A stretch of DNA of 64,000 nt from Anisodus tanguticus (GCA_034509755.1 CM067546.1:33130383-33194382); one strand, 5' to 3'; positions 45,643 to 58,374 are shown, numbered from the stretch's first letter. Made by a program: numbers and translations. The notes: generated from the letters alone by a model not told the origin.

Positions 45643-46470
45643 TTATGCGTATGCCTGGATACGAGCAATATCCATACCCGGCTGAAGAGCCACCGCCATA
45701 CAACCATCGATCAGATAATGGTCCAGCCCCATCATAAAGCGATGCACCCTGTCTGCCATATCTGCTACAATAGTGGGTGCGTATCTGGCCAATGAATCAA
45801 ACTCCAGGCTATACTCACGAATGGTCCAGCCATTCTGCCTCAACTGTAAGAATCTGTCCACTCTAGCTCTCCTCATCTCTGGTGGCAAGAAGTGACCAAG
45901 GAAGGCCTCTGTAAACTCCTCCCATGTAGCTGGAGGAACATCATCTCCCCTGGACAACTCCCAAGACTTATAGCAGTTTGTAGCTATATCCTGCATCCTA
46001 TACGAAGCCAACTCCACAGACTCAGTCTCTGAAGCTCTGATTACCCTCAAGGTACGCTGCATCTGTCGGATAAACTCCTGCGGGTCATCCTCGGGCCTTG
46101 ACCTAAAAAACTCGGTGGACTACGGCTCAAGAAATCACGGACCCTCAAACTATCTGCTCTGGGGCCAACTCCTGGTCCCTGTCTATAAGTCTGCCCTGCC
46201 ACTAACCTAGTCAACAGTTGTACCGCATCTCTCATAGCTCTGTCCTCTGCCCCCGGCTGAGGAGCTGAAGGCTCAGGTGCTGGGGCCTCGGAAACTGGTG
46301 ATGTGCCCCTGAACTGGAGCCTCTGGTAGGGGCGACGAAGCAGAGCTCATCGACTGGGGCACAGTCTCTGGCATAGACTGGGTATGGGACCTAGTAACTA
46401 TCTGAATCCGGCTGGTATCCCCAGCTGTAGACCTGCCCTTCTGGGCCGCTGTCGCCTTCTTCGGAGGCAT
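45643..46470 (-). pseudogene. gag N-terminus and capsid of element D (broken)
   Basis: I take the start as the ATG of MPPKKATAAQKG at 46470, not the ATG four codons upstream, because element C starts at the same motif. The middle near 46300-46240 is frameshifted. The capsid region is the Retrotrans_gag domain: ELASYRMQDIATNCYKSWE, TWEEFTEAFLGHFLPPEMRR and EYSLEFDSLARYAP. The reading frame of the first and last parts is the same. It would build the particle shell. Confidence 0.83.
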
Positions 46471-46660
46471 AGCTGTAAACATAGTAAGTTGTCAGAAAGT
46501 GATTATCCTACTAACATAGCTCTATTGCACGATCTAAGAGATGGAAGAATAGAAACCAATCCCAAATGCCCTGCAGCCTCCTGCGTATAAGTATGGTGCA
46601 CAACATACCCATACGCAAGACTCTACTAGACACGGTCTGTAGACATTCCGAGGACAACCT

Positions 46661-46677
46661 GGCTCTGATACCACTTT
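46661..46677 (-). other. primer-binding site of element D
   Basis: On the minus strand AAAGTGGTATCAGAGCC follows the 5' LTR end, a perfect 12-base match to the initiator Met tRNA complement. Confidence 0.88.
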
Positions 46678-47462
46678 TGTCACTACCCGACCCGACGGGC
46701 CGCGACTAACGCCCTAATGACGTCATTATACTAACATGTCACACATAATCCAACTAACACTTAATGAGTCTGAAATCCGGCAGCATAACGCTGTAATAAC
46801 AACATATGCTAGGGTAGGCAAGCCGACAAGGCTGCCTTTACCCCCGAATTTACCTGCCTCCTGAGGAGTCACAACTAGCCAACACAATATAACAGGCAAG
46901 CCGACAAGGCTGCCAACATATAATATAACAGGCAAGCCGACAAGGCTGCCAACAGATAATATCACATATACACGGAAACACCCCCAATATAGAGTACAAT
47001 AATATGGCTGACCGAAATAGATTTCTGACCCTTACACCAATGCAACCCACAAATGTCTACATACCTCTACAAGAAGGATAACGACATATGATGGGACAAG
47101 ACCCCGTCGTGTCCCTAAATATACAAAAGTCAAAATAATAGGGTTCTGTACCCAAAATGAGAAAGCTCTGAATCAAAGGAGCTTCCCAACCTGCTGAGTA
47201 GGAACCTAGGCTTGAGGTTCACCAAACTTAAAACCTGTACCTGCGGGCATAAAACGCAGCCCCCCGAGGAAAGGGGGTCAGTACGAAATAATGTACTGAG
47301 TATGTAAAACATGAAGCTGTAAAAGAGATCATAAGTAGCCAACAAAAATAGGAGATCGGTATAAAAATCAGGATCCAAATCCAACTATGCCATAAACAAT
47401 AAAAGTCAGTTGCCTTATAAAAATGAGAGTCAAGTCAAGAAAACATGAGTGCCTGTCCATAT

Positions 47463-47466
47463 ACAT

Positions 47467-47510
<44 letters not shown>
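47463..47510. repeat. compound (CA)n(TA)n microsatellite in 5' LTR of D
   Basis: About ten CA units followed by about eleven TA units, at the same LTR position where the other LTR of D has only TA. Confidence 0.9.
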
Positions 47511-47517
47511 CGTAACG

Positions 47518-47769
47518 TAACCCGGCCTACTAGTGCGGGACTCGGTGGAATCATATCATAACTTGGCCCGTGCTGGGACTCGGTGAAGTCATATCGTAAC
47601 CCGGCCCATGCTGGGACTCGGTAAAGTCATATCGTAACCCGGCCCATGCTGGGACTCGGTAAAGTCATATCTCATCTATGGATCCATCCTACGTAACCCG
47701 GCCCTCTAGTGAGGGTCTCGGTGAAAAATGCAAGGCTGTGCACGAACGTAACCCGGCCCGGGACTCGGT
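47518..47769 (-). repeat. hairpin repeat array in 5' LTR of D (six modules)
   Basis: Six copies, in plus orientation CCCGGCC - core - GGGACTCGGT. One of them (CCCTCTAGTGAGGG core) and the neighbouring spacer are missing in the 3' LTR. Confidence 0.85.
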
Positions 47770-49593
47770 GAGGTGAAGTAGTAACACTTAGCACGAGTAG
47801 ATATCATGAGTAACCATATGCAAGTAAAAATTATCATTTGACTCTCAATAAAATCATTATAATAATGTCATAATAAACTCTTTGCTGAAAAATCATAGGC
47901 ACTTCTCATAACAATCCTCTTTAGGAATTAAACTGTATAAGAATCAAGTACGTCCGTCGTACTTTCATTAAATCATGCCAAAAGAAAGAAGTAAGGGTTT
48001 TACATACCTTTTAGACGAACTAATCCACCCAATATTAGAATATGCCTCGTTATAGAACTTCAACCTATAATAATGGTAATACGTTCGTTAATTCTATGTT
48101 TACTAGCATACTTTATATCGAATAACGACTTCTTATTCTATAAAAATTCAGGCAGCACTTCCCCTGTTTATACATGTTTCCACAACTTCCAAACGATGCT
48201 AATAACATCAATAACCAAGCACCAATTAAGGGCACAACCAAAACAACATTAAAGGGAATTTACACACCCACTTCTCATGTAAATTTAGCCTCTTAATCCA
48301 CCTTAAAAACAACCCACAAAACAGTCCATGTTACAACAACAACGAGGGTAGAATGTGAAGCCTTTCTACGCCTTTCTACACCCTTATTCCTTTAGGACTT
48401 ACATTAGTAATTACCACACTTAAACATGCATAATGGTAACTAAATTTTCAGCATTATAACACCGCAAAATAGTCCCTAAAACAGTCCATATACATCACAA
48501 CATGTCCAACAATTTCATGCAAGTTCTTGGCCACAACATGTCATAATTCCATAACTCTTATCTTAACTCCTAAAATCCAATTTCGTATTTCAATACTTCC
48601 ATATAACTAATTCCAACTAAATATCAATGTTTTCTTTCAATTTCATCATGCAATTAGTGACAATAATAACAACAATAACCAACGAATCCAATAACACCAA
48701 AATCTGTCCCAAATTGGCAACTAGCCCAAAATTGTCACATGCAATGCTTAAATTCCAATTTCTCCTTAACACAAATTCATTACCTTAATTCTAACAACAT
48801 GCATTCCAATTATATCATAGAAAGAAGAATTTTATACCTCAAATTTGTCCCAAAACAATCCACAATTTTCTGCCCACTGCTTGTCCGAAAATTCCCACTG
48901 TTTTCGTATTTCTTTCCCTTTTTTGTTCACTTCTTCAACTCCAATTGACATGCAAGTGTTCTACAATGTTAAGCCATCATCCGTACACGTTTTTCTTACA
49001 AAATTTCATCCCAAAAATTAGAAATTTCTGGGATAGAGTTTCGGCCAGCAGTGGTTGTTTTTGCCACTATTTTTTGTGTTATTTTGCTTCTAATTTTTGG
49101 TGAAAATTGTTGCCTAGGAAGAGAAGATAAAAATCTTAAATTGGGTATGGGGTTGGGGTGATTTTCGGCCTGCAGGGGGGTGGGTTTGGAGAATAGAGGT
49201 GAGGTTTTGTTAAGTTTAGAATGAAGTTGAAGAGGTGAGTGTAGGTATATAAAAATCTGAATTTCCATTTCACACTTTGGCCCCCCAAGTTCTTCAATTA
49301 ATAAATCTTAAACCCACTTCTTTTAATTCCCGAGAATTTCATAAAGCCTCGTATCCTCAATGTCACAATTTTAATACAATACTATTCCATAACTCCATTG
49401 GAATAAATTCAACTACTATGATTAATTCTCGTCGTCACATGTATAGCACTAAAGAAAAACTATTTCGGGATAACATCCGTTTATACACTAATTTCCCGTA
49501 TTAACATATGTAAGCGTTCCTTATATTCAATATCCAAATCTTACTTCCTTAATGACGTTCTTAATTATTGTCTTAATCTTACGAGGTGTAACA

Positions 49594-51037
49594 TTTGCTT
49601 TTCAAGATTGCTTTATTCACTGAATATACCTCTGGTGTTTTTCCTAAAATATCTTCTCTTTTAGGCTCAAAGCCTTGGGTAACTAGAATTTGATAGATCA
49701 GATAGGGATATGGAAGGATTAAGGTTGACTCTTTCTCAGCCAAATTGACTACTTGATAGAAAATCATTCTTCCTAAGTCAACTCTTAATCTTTTTCCAAT
49801 TTTGTACAACAGAGAGTCTTGATCAGTTGTTACTATTGACTCATTTAGTGAAGGGAGCCAATTGTAAATTGCAATCTTATGGAGGGTGGAAAATAGGGCA
49901 GTTAATTTCGAAGCAGGGCATCGAGGAGTCCATTTCTTCATTTTTCCTCCAGTGAGTTATTCAATTATCTCATCCCTATTTTCAGTTTTCCTTTCTGTAG
50001 TGCTACTTCCAATTTCAGGCTCAGTTCCCAAACATTGATTAATAATTAGAGGAGTAAACTGATAAATTTTGTTATAGAGGTATACCTTCCCAAATTTCTT
50101 TGAGGAGGCATCTTCTATACCAGAATTTAAGTTTGCATAGAACAACCTAATTACTTTATCAATGAATGGTTCTTTATCAGTTACAGTTTTTTGAAGCTTA
50201 CGATCATTGAGAACTCAACCAAACCATATTCCGAACATGAAGCTATATCTAACTCTTTTTCTGCCCTGGTAACTCTATTTATATATCAATCCCATTTATC
50301 AATTTTTTCTTTGGAATAGAACTTATCAGAAAAAGCATTTACCTCAACTTCAGATTCTGATTCGGTAATGCCAGATGAGGATGATGAAGATGTCTCTTCT
50401 GAGATCTGCTGGAATGTTGCTTGAGATGTTGTGGGATCATCGGCAACATTCTAGGTAGTATCTGGATTAGCTTGACGGAAATTCCTTTGGGGCAGAACCT
50501 TGTCTGGGGAGTGTCGTCAGGGATTTTCTCGTCTTGAGACTCACTTTGAGAAACAGAGACTGGAGGTTCTTCTTTAGTGTTTTCCGAGGACATTTCAAAG
50601 TCCATATCTCCAGTGTCACTGCTTGAGCAAGCAGGAACTGTAGTTTCAAACCTGGACTTCTTAGTTTTAGGTTCTTGTTGAACTATTCTTTTGAACACTC
50701 TACTCAATCTTCGTGTAGGAAAAGAAGATGAAGTGGTCCTTTTACCGAGGGTCGAATAATATGATGTAGCATCAACATCAATGGGATTATTGTCATCCCC
50801 TAGGTAACTGATATCAAGAGGTTCCTCATCACCTCTGAGAATAATGGCAGTGCACCTATTTTCTGGCAGTTGAGAAGAAGTAGTTGTTTGTTGAGGTGGA
50901 CTGGTGGTCATTGAAGTGTTGTTGGTAGTGTTGGTTGACATAGGTGTTGACATAGGGGATGTTTTCATCGGTGAGTTTGGAGGAGAGGGCTTTGAGGGTT
51001 TAGGGTTTTTGGAAAAAGATGAAAGTGAAGATTTCAT
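49594..51037 (-). pseudogene. env-like third ORF of SIRE-type element F (5' part, broken)
   Basis: ATG at 51037 opens 232 codons rich in Ser/Thr/Pro/Lys (MKSSLSSFSKNPKPSKPS; SYYSTLGKRTTSSSFPTRRL), followed by frame breaks near 50340 and 50200. The more conserved middle is readable in other frames: VYLYNKIYQFTPLIINQCLG near 50095-50030, then NWLPSLNESIVTTDQDSLLY KIGKRLRVDLG near 49855-49765. The latter resembles the plant-specific domain of unknown function often annotated 'putative plant transposon protein'. I see no clear signal peptide or membrane segment. Position after pol fits the env-like ORF of SIRE elements; its role is unknown. Element D cuts it at 49594. Confidence 0.7.
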
Positions 51038-51927
51038 CGATTAGGTAGGGTATTTACCGAAGTGATGTGATTTCACCTTTTCCGCTTCTTTTTTCTTTAC
51101 GTTTGAGGAAAAGACAAGAATGGTAAAAAGAAAAACAAATGAAGTGAATATTTATACTCTTGGCAAGCTTTTCAAAATACTAAAAATTCCTTAATTTTAG
51201 GTGTTTGAAATTTATTCAATAACTTTCACCTAAAATTTTGGGATAAAACAATAAACATCTTATTTGGAATTTAATTTTATCCTTTTAAAGTTTGAATTCC
51301 AATTAAAAACATGGCATAAAAATAGGGAAGATAAAATCTGATTTTACTGAAATCAATTAAGATCAACATCCCAACAAATATCATAATCTGAAAATGTCAA
51401 CATCAATGTTGGCAACATTTTGGACAATACAAGTATTATGATCCCGCATGAACTTTTTGCTTTTGGCAACAAATCAATATATGTTTTATGTGTATTTTTA
51501 CGAGTTTAACCACTTGACCAATGTAACATTTTCCCATCGTGTCCTTGGTCTAATCATAAGACACATACAAAATTATTTTTCATGTAAAAAATAAGAATAC
51601 TTATTTAGTATTCTCAAAATTTCTTTTGAAGCACTCGATACTCCTATAGAATAGGAACGATATCTTTTCAAGGGCTTTGCCCATTTTGCATAGTTTCCAA
51701 AATTTTGTAAAGGCTTTGCCTTATTTTGATACTCTTTTTTTATGATATCTAATATCATCACAGAGAACGGTATCACTTTGGAATCACGTTCTTATTGAAG
51801 GATCATGCTTGTGTGACCAAAATTAATGCACTATACAGCAACAATAATCAGTTTATGATATTAGATATGTAAATGTCACCTGAAATGTTAGACAGTGTTT
51901 CAGCTGACATTCACCAAAAATGCCTTT
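51038..51927 (-). other. non-coding stretch between pol and third ORF of F
   Basis: About 0.9 kb of AT-rich sequence with no domain; the 67-codon ORF at 51573-51776 is not recognisable. In SIRE-type elements a spacer here is expected. Confidence 0.6.
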
Positions 51928-53586
51928 TTAGAGATTACAAAGACCAAGAGATTTCTTCAAACTATAAAATCTCTCATGGTCCAAAACTTTTATAAAAATA
52001 TCAGCTAGTTGATGAAGAGTGTCAATATGTTCAATTTGAACTAGTTGTTTTTCGACCAAATCTCTTAAAAAGTGATGTCTAATATCAATGTATTTTGTAC
52101 GTGAGTGCTGAAGTGGATTTTTGGAAATATTTATAGCACTCAAATTATCACAGTACAAAACTAAGATATTACGTGAAAAAACATAGTCGTCTAACATGTG
52201 TCTTAGCCATATTAATTGAGAACAATAACTTTCAACTGCTACATATTCAGATTCAGCAGTTCAAAGTGAGATACAGTTTTATTTACTACTATACCATGAA
52301 AAAGGTTATTGCCAAGATAAAAATATCATCCACTTATATTCTTCCTATGATCCACATCACCAGCCCAATCCGAGTCACTATACCCTATTAAATTAGGATT
52401 AGTGTCTTTGAAATACCAAATTCTAAACTCACATGAGCCGGCAACATATCTAATGATATGTTTTACAGCATTTAAGTGGGAAATTTTGGGACAGGATTGG
52501 AATCGAGCACACACACAAACACTAAACATTGTGTCAGGACGACTAGTAGTAAGATATAGAAGGCTACCTATCATAGATCGATACAATGTTGGGTCGATAT
52601 TTTCACCAACATTATCCTTACATATCTTCTGCGATGATCCCATTGGAGTTTTCATCTACTTTGCATTTTCCAATCCAAACCTCTTAACTAGATTCTTGGC
52701 ATATTTGCTTTGCGAGATGAAGATTCCATCTTCACTTTACTTAATCTACAAACCTAAGAAAAAAGTTAGTTCCCCAATCATGCTCATCTCAAATGTCGAT
52801 GACATAGATTCAACAAATGACTTTAGATATGACTGTGAGGTCGAGCCAAAAACTATGCCATCCACGTAGATTTGAGCAATAATAATATCTACACCGTGAC
52901 GTTTAATGAATAAAGTACGATTAGCTTCACCACGGTTAAAACTAAATTCAAGAAGAAAGTTAGTTAAATGCCCATACCATGCACTAGGGGCTTGTTTCAA
53001 CCCAGACAAAGCCTTTTTGAGCTTGTATACATATTGTGGATGGTAAGGATATTCAAATCATTTGGTTGTTCAACATAGACTTCTTTATCTAGATAATCAT
53101 TTAAGAATGCATCTTTTACATCCATTTGGTGTAAAGTAATTTTTAGAAAGCAGGCAATGGCAAGAAGAAGTCTAATTTATTCAATTCTAGCCACAGGTGC
53201 AAAGGTTTCATCATAATCGGTTCCTTCAACCTGAGTATAGCCTTGTGCAACTAGACGAGCTTTGTTTCTGACAACAGTTCTCGATTTATCTGATTTATTC
53301 TTAAAAATCCACTTAGTTCCAATTACATTTGTATTACTTGGACGTGGAACTAAGTCCCAGACTTCATTTTGAGAGAATGTTCAAGCTCTTCTTGCATTGC
53401 TTGAATCCAAGAATCATCTTTAAGTGCTTCTAAAATATTTTTTGGTTCTAAGGTAGATATAAAACAAGAAAGACTAACCTTTTGGTATATGGTAGACATA
53501 CACACATACCTTACCATGTCTCTGTAATAAAGTGGTTTTTTTCCTCTTTTTCTAATTCCCTCATAACCTCCCCCTATCACTGACAT
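51928..53586 (-). pseudogene. reverse transcriptase-RNase H of element F (broken)
   Basis: KNILEALKDDSWIQAMQEEL near 53450-53390 starts the RT. After frame breaks come MSGLKQAPSAWYGHLTNFLL, then AQIYVDGIVFGST, where the catalytic box is YVDG rather than YVDD. MIGELTFFLGL, then LYRSMIGSLLYLTTSRPDTM and YSDSDWAGDVDHRKNISG mark the connection domain and RNase H start. The RNase H end (VLYCDNLSAINISKNPLQHS RTKYIDIRHHFLRD) lies at 52165-52070 in a different frame. The YVDG box alone would impair catalysis; frame breaks make it certain. Confidence 0.86.
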
Positions 53587-53802
53587 GTTGGATGATTCTT
53601 CCTAATCCTTGATAAGGGGTCCCTTCGAACTTGATCTAGCAATTCAGCATTTGACTCCTCATCCATACCCTCTGTGATCTCTGGTTCGGGATCATATGTT
53701 GCTTCAGATGTGGCAACATCTGATTCTTTAACAATCTACACATTTTCCACTGAAATTATAGTGTTATTTTCAGTTGTATTTCCTGTAGGAGCAGAAAAAT
53801 CA

Positions 53803-55155
53803 TCAAAAAATAACATTTAGAGACTCTTGTACGGTTTTGGTCCTTAGATTGTCACTCTTAGAGTCAAACTTTGCCAAATGATCTCTATCATTTAAAATGT
53901 AACAAATACACCCAAAAACATGAAAGTAACGCAAGTTAGGTTTCTTTCCATTTATAATCTCATAGGATGTCATCATTGTTCCAGACCTTAAATAGACTCT
54001 ATTAGTGATGTGACAAGCAGTATTTAAGGCTTCAGTCCAAAAACGTTTTGACATTTTTTTAGAACTAAGCATAACTCTAGCCATTTCTTGCAATGTTCTA
54101 TTCTTCCTTTCTGCTACCCATTCTGTTGAGGAGTTTTGGGAGAGGACAATTCATGAAAAATTCCCTTTTTCTCACAAAATTTTGTGAAGGAGTTGTTTTC
54201 AAATTCTTTTCCATGGTCGGATCTAATCCGAAAAATAGGAGAATAGAACAAGTTCCTAATTCTAAAGTGTAAAAATTTTAACATGTCAAAAGTTTGTGAT
54301 TTTTCTTTCAAGAAATATATCCATGAATATCTAGAAAAATCATCTACTATCACATAGGAATACCTCATGCCTCCTAAACTGTCTACCTCAATTGGACCCA
54401 AAATATCCATGTGCAATAATTGAAAACAGTGAGACGTACCTGAATGTTGTCCATTATTTTGAACAATATTATGGGAAACACGAGTTTGCTTACCTTTCAG
54501 ACAATCTTCACAGACAGTTTTACCTTTATGGCTAAGATTGGGTAAGCCTCTAACAGCTTCATATGAGACTATTTTTTCTAAATTGCGGTAGTTGACATGC
54601 CCCAACATTTGATGTCATAGTGTTATGTCATCGATCTTGACATTATTGCATGTTTCTTGTCTTGCAATAAGATAGCAATTATCACATGTTCTAGTACCTG
54701 TCATGACACACTCATTAGCTCCATTCGTAACTTCACATGCATTCTTATTAAACTTTAACTCAAGGTTGTCATCACACAGTTGACTAATACTAATCAAGTT
54801 AGCCATTAAACCCTCAACGTGTAAGACATTTCTTAAAGCTGAAAATCCAGGAACATCCAAGATCCATTTTCCAATTATTTTGCTTTTGGTACCTCTCATA
54901 AGTTACATTTCCTCCATTGAATGACTCACAATTCTTTAGAAAACCTTTTGTACATGTCATGCTACGAGAACATCCACTATCAAAGTACCAAGAACCTGAA
55001 ATGTTAGGTCTTAAAGCAGTTATCGCAACATTACAAGTTACATCCTTTTTGGGAACCCAAACTCTTTTAAAATATTTTTTACTTTTCGGCTCAGAAATAT
55101 TGCTTCGAATGTTATCCAAAATGTTGGACGACCTTTTAGGTAAGATTTTGCTCAC
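53803..55155 (-). pseudogene. protease-integrase of element F (broken)
   Basis: Protease active site SWYFDSGCSRSMT near 55005-54965, in frame with gag. A frameshift near 54900 leads into the integrase region: the HHCC finger (LGHVNYRNLEKIV ... CEDCLKGK) near 54605-54490, LLHMDILGP and RSDHGKEFEN with the catalytic Asp pair, and SPKTPQQNG near 54120, where the frame breaks just before the catalytic Glu. The C-terminal piece (MQEMARVMLSSKKMSKRFW, GKKPNLRYFHVFGC) is at 54093-53880. Confidence 0.85.
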
Positions 55156-55203
55156 AGAATCTTGAAGTTTGAAACGGTATGGTTTTAAGTGTCCAGGGGA
55201 GTT

Positions 55204-56925
55204 TCAGTGATGACATACAAACTTCATATTCTTTGACATATATAAGAACCTATTATTTATTCCTTTTTCTTTTACAAAACATATTTTCTCATTTTTGTCA
55301 AATAAACTAGAGCATATGGTTTTAAGAGAGTTTTCATATTCAATACCTGCATGTGAAGCTTTACTAAAGCTGAGTATCTCATTCAACTTTAAAGTCCATG
55401 TGTTGAGCTTGTGGAAGGTTGCTTCGATTAAATCCAATTTTGCACGAATCTTGCCAAATTTTGTATCATTTTTGGTAAGTGCAACCTCTAGTCGGGTTAT
55501 TGTGCCCTTTTTATCTTCATTCTCACGAGTTAAAGATTTCATATTTTTATCAAGTCGTTTGGATTCTATGATTAAGGCTTTACAAATACTTTGTAATTCA
55601 TTAATCATGTCATCTTTACATTCAACTTGATCAGCCTCATTACTAGAAATAAAACCACTAAAGCAATTAACATCAGGATAGTTAAAGAATATGTACCTTT
55701 CGGATGTTGCTGAGGATGCAGATGTTGCCTGAAATGTCGTGACATCTGAGACAACATTACATACGACATCTTCATTATTAGACAGAGATTGTTCATAAAA
55801 AGGGGCCAGCATTGCTTGTGATTCGACTTCTTGATCTCCTTCCTCTCCTCCTTCGTCGTCACTAAGCGAGACCCATAGATTCTTACAAAATTTCCTGAGA
55901 GTGTTTGCACATTCATTAGCATAATGACCCCAGCCGGAGCATGCATGACATTGCACAGACTCCAATTTTTTGGGATCAAACTTGGTACGATCTGAGTTGG
56001 TTCTTCTTAGTGGACTTTCTTTTTGAGTACTTAGAAGAAATTTAGTGGGATTTTTATTGAATCATTGGTTTTGATGTTGTTTAGGTTTAGATTGATTTCT
56101 CTCATTGTTGAACTTCCTCACCATCGAATTGTATTTTCGAGTGAGAAAGGCAACATTAGCACCTTCACCAATTTCTTCGAGATTTTCATCCTCTTCTTCG
56201 ATTTGATTCTTCGAGGATTGAACTTGAAGTGCCACACTCTTGCTTTTATATAGTTCCCTTTGATTCTCAATGTTAATCTCATAGGTTTTGAGAATGCTCA
56301 TCAAGGTATGATGGTCCATTGTGGCAAGATTGTGAGCTTCTTCAATGGCACAAATCTTTTTATTGAACTTTTCAGTAAGAGAACGGAGAGCCTTTTCAAC
56401 AAGTTGAGTGTTGGTTAAAGGTTTACCAAGCACTTGACATTCATTAGAGATGTCATTCAACTTTTCAAAATAAGATTTAATATCATTTGCTTCTTCCATC
56501 CTTAAACGTTCATATTTGCTCATGAGCATGCGTAGCTATGTTCGACGAACACTTGAGCTACATTCACAATGAATTTGTAAAGTATCACATGCATCCTTAG
56601 TCGTAGAGCATTTTTTAATGAGCTTGAACATGTATAGATCAACCCATCCAAAAATTGCATTTAAAGCCTTTTTGTTAAAGCTAGCATTATTGGTTTCTTC
56701 TGCCGTCCATTTGGATTCAGGTTTAACAAGAATGTCACTTTCCTCATCCAGAAGCAACATTGGAACAACATACCCATTGGTTATAGATCTACATGCCCTA
56801 ACATCAATTGATTTGATATGAGAAAGTAGGCGAATCTTCCAATAGGTATAGTTTGTACCATCTAAAATGGGAAGTCTACCAACATTTGGATTTGCCGGAT
56901 CTATAGCATTAAATAACAGGACCAA
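55204..56925 (-). pseudogene. gag of element F (broken)
   Basis: Three segments of one frame, 56925-56536, 56529-56062 and 55965-55204, are separated by single stops. The first has RLPILDGTNYTYWKIRLLSH, the conserved N-terminal gag motif. The second has MLMSKYERLRMEEANDIKSY and LTEKFNKKICAIEEAHNL (UBN2-type capsid). The third has the zinc knuckle CHACSGWGHYANEC and then a long Lys/Glu-rich helix (SKRLDKNMKSLTRENEDKKG), a likely coiled coil found in SIRE gags. The frame runs straight into the protease. It would form the virus-like particle. Confidence 0.85.
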
Positions 56926-56947
56926 GCACTTATTGTGTTAAGTGTCA

Positions 56948-56959
56948 GCTCTGATACCA
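56948..56959 (-). other. primer-binding site of element F
   Basis: On the minus strand TGGTATCAGAGC, a perfect initiator-Met site, two bases inside the 5' LTR end. Confidence 0.88.
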
Positions 56960-56961
56960 CT

Positions 56962-57878
56962 TGTTAGGTATGGGTATGCTATAGAACAATAAAAACAATC
57001 TCGAAATAAAATAGAATGTCAATTCTGTTCCAAATATCGTCTAATACAAGTGACAACACTTCAATAAAATAGAAAAACCTTTGAAGAGTAAATTGCAGCG
57101 GAAATAATAAAGAACACAAAGGTTTAATATTTACATAGGTATAACCTATGACAGTCAATGACTGAAAGTATTGTATATATTTATATACAATTGAACAAAT
57201 TCCTTCTTTTACAATTTTACAAAATAAAACAAAATGAATTAAAATATTGAAGTCACAGATGACTTCTGCCTGGAAAATCTACCTAAATAGACATAGACAA
57301 CATCTCATTATAATTGCTTCAATACAGAACAAATATAGAATCTAAGCAGCAATTATAATGTTGGACAGAATGTTGTCGACACGCTCATGCAACACTTGCG
57401 ATCTAGTTTTCTGAGATGAATTCTCGAGAGCTCTCTTGATATTTTTGCAATTTGTTTCTGGATATCGATTCACTTCAGCATCTTCTCTATTTATAGTAGA
57501 GAGTCTTCCTTGAAAAGATCATCAATTGGTTGTAGAGGTTGAGGGAAAGGCGGGCAACTAATAGGGTTTGTTGGAGAAGATCATGGAGCAAAATCCTCTA
57601 ACTTCTTGGACTTGTTCCCCAAGCATAGCAACGGATTTGACTTGTTCTTCCCACGTTTTTCATCAGCTCCTAATTACATTGCCAAGTCACTTCTCCATCG
57701 TAATAAAAATAAAAATTCTACGAGAATTGCTTCAGTCCGTGAAGTAAGGCAAAAACTGTTTGTCATAAAAATGTTGGTCCGAATGTTGTGACATTTGTTC
57801 CAACATTTCTTAATTTCAACTTAGCACTAAAAACGATATGTTGGGTAAAATTTCACAATACCAAACTCAACATTAACA
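56962..57878 (-). repeat. 5' LTR of element F
   Basis: In plus orientation TGTTAGGTATGGG ... CTCAACATTAACA, matching 37006-37817 with substitutions and several indels. Followed by TTTTC, the right target duplication. Confidence 0.88.
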
Positions 57879-58374
57879 TTTTCTATTAATGGCTAAAATG
57901 CCCTAAAAGCTATCTATAAAAAATATAAATTCGAAAATGATTTGCCTCGAAAAAGATGAATGGCGGAAATGAAATGGAAATGGAATTAAGGGTTTTTTTG
58001 AAAGGGTATTTCAAACATTACAAAAAAATAATTAAAGATTGAATGTCCAACAATCATATTCCTGTAATTTAATAAGCGTTTAAGGTGAAAAATGTAATAA
58101 AAACACTAGAGTTTTGTTGTTGAATTAGAATGTTGGATACCATAAGAATGAATTTCCTATTAACTAAAAGAGTGTCTAACTGTTTTACTATTTTACCTTC
58201 TATTTTATTTAACTACCTTCTATGATTAAGATAATTCTTTAAGTACTAAGAAATTATTACTTAGGTGGTATTGTGGAACCAAACAGAAAAACTGATCAAA
58301 CTCAGAGAGATTGTTGATTAGTACTTTTCAAAGAGAAAGGGAAAGCAATTAGAAGTGGTCCATCATAGAATTAA
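57879..58374. other. spacer between elements F and G
   Basis: AT-rich; no gene, RNA or transposon end recognised. ATTAA at 58370-58374 is the candidate left target duplication of G. Confidence 0.6.

Larger units (their letters stand above)
38621..49593 (-). mobile_element. chromodomain Gypsy element D (Tekay/Del type), nested in F
   Basis: Two LTRs of about 2.85-2.92 kb (46678-49593 as 5', 38621-41466 as 3') flank gag, protease, RT, RNase H, integrase and a chromodomain-like tail, all on the minus strand; RT before integrase is the Gypsy order. The left flank TTTGT (38616-38620) and right flank TTTGC (49594-49598) are a target duplication with one change. The primer site is perfect for initiator Met tRNA. 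Several frameshifts and stops make the copy defective. Its promoter-side LTR, leader and purine tract match element C. Confidence 0.92.
46678..49593 (-). repeat. 5' LTR of element D
   Basis: In plus orientation TGTCACTACCCGACCCG ... GAGGTGTAACA. It contains the six-module hairpin array (47518-47769) and a compound CA/TA microsatellite (47463-47510). The part from 46678 to about 48065 resembles C's LTR; the distal U3 does not. Confidence 0.92.
37006..57878 (-). mobile_element. SIRE-like Copia element F with env-like ORF, interrupted by element D
   Basis: On the minus strand: 5' LTR (57878-56962), Met primer site, gag, protease, integrase, RT, RNase H, an additional ORF, purine tract and 3' LTR (37817-37006). 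TTTTC flanks both ends (37001-37005 and 57879-57883). Taking out element D and one target copy leaves about 9.9 kb, normal for the SIRE lineage. The extra ORF after pol, the size and the LTRs near 0.9 kb support that lineage (inference). All ORFs carry breaks. Confidence 0.9.
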
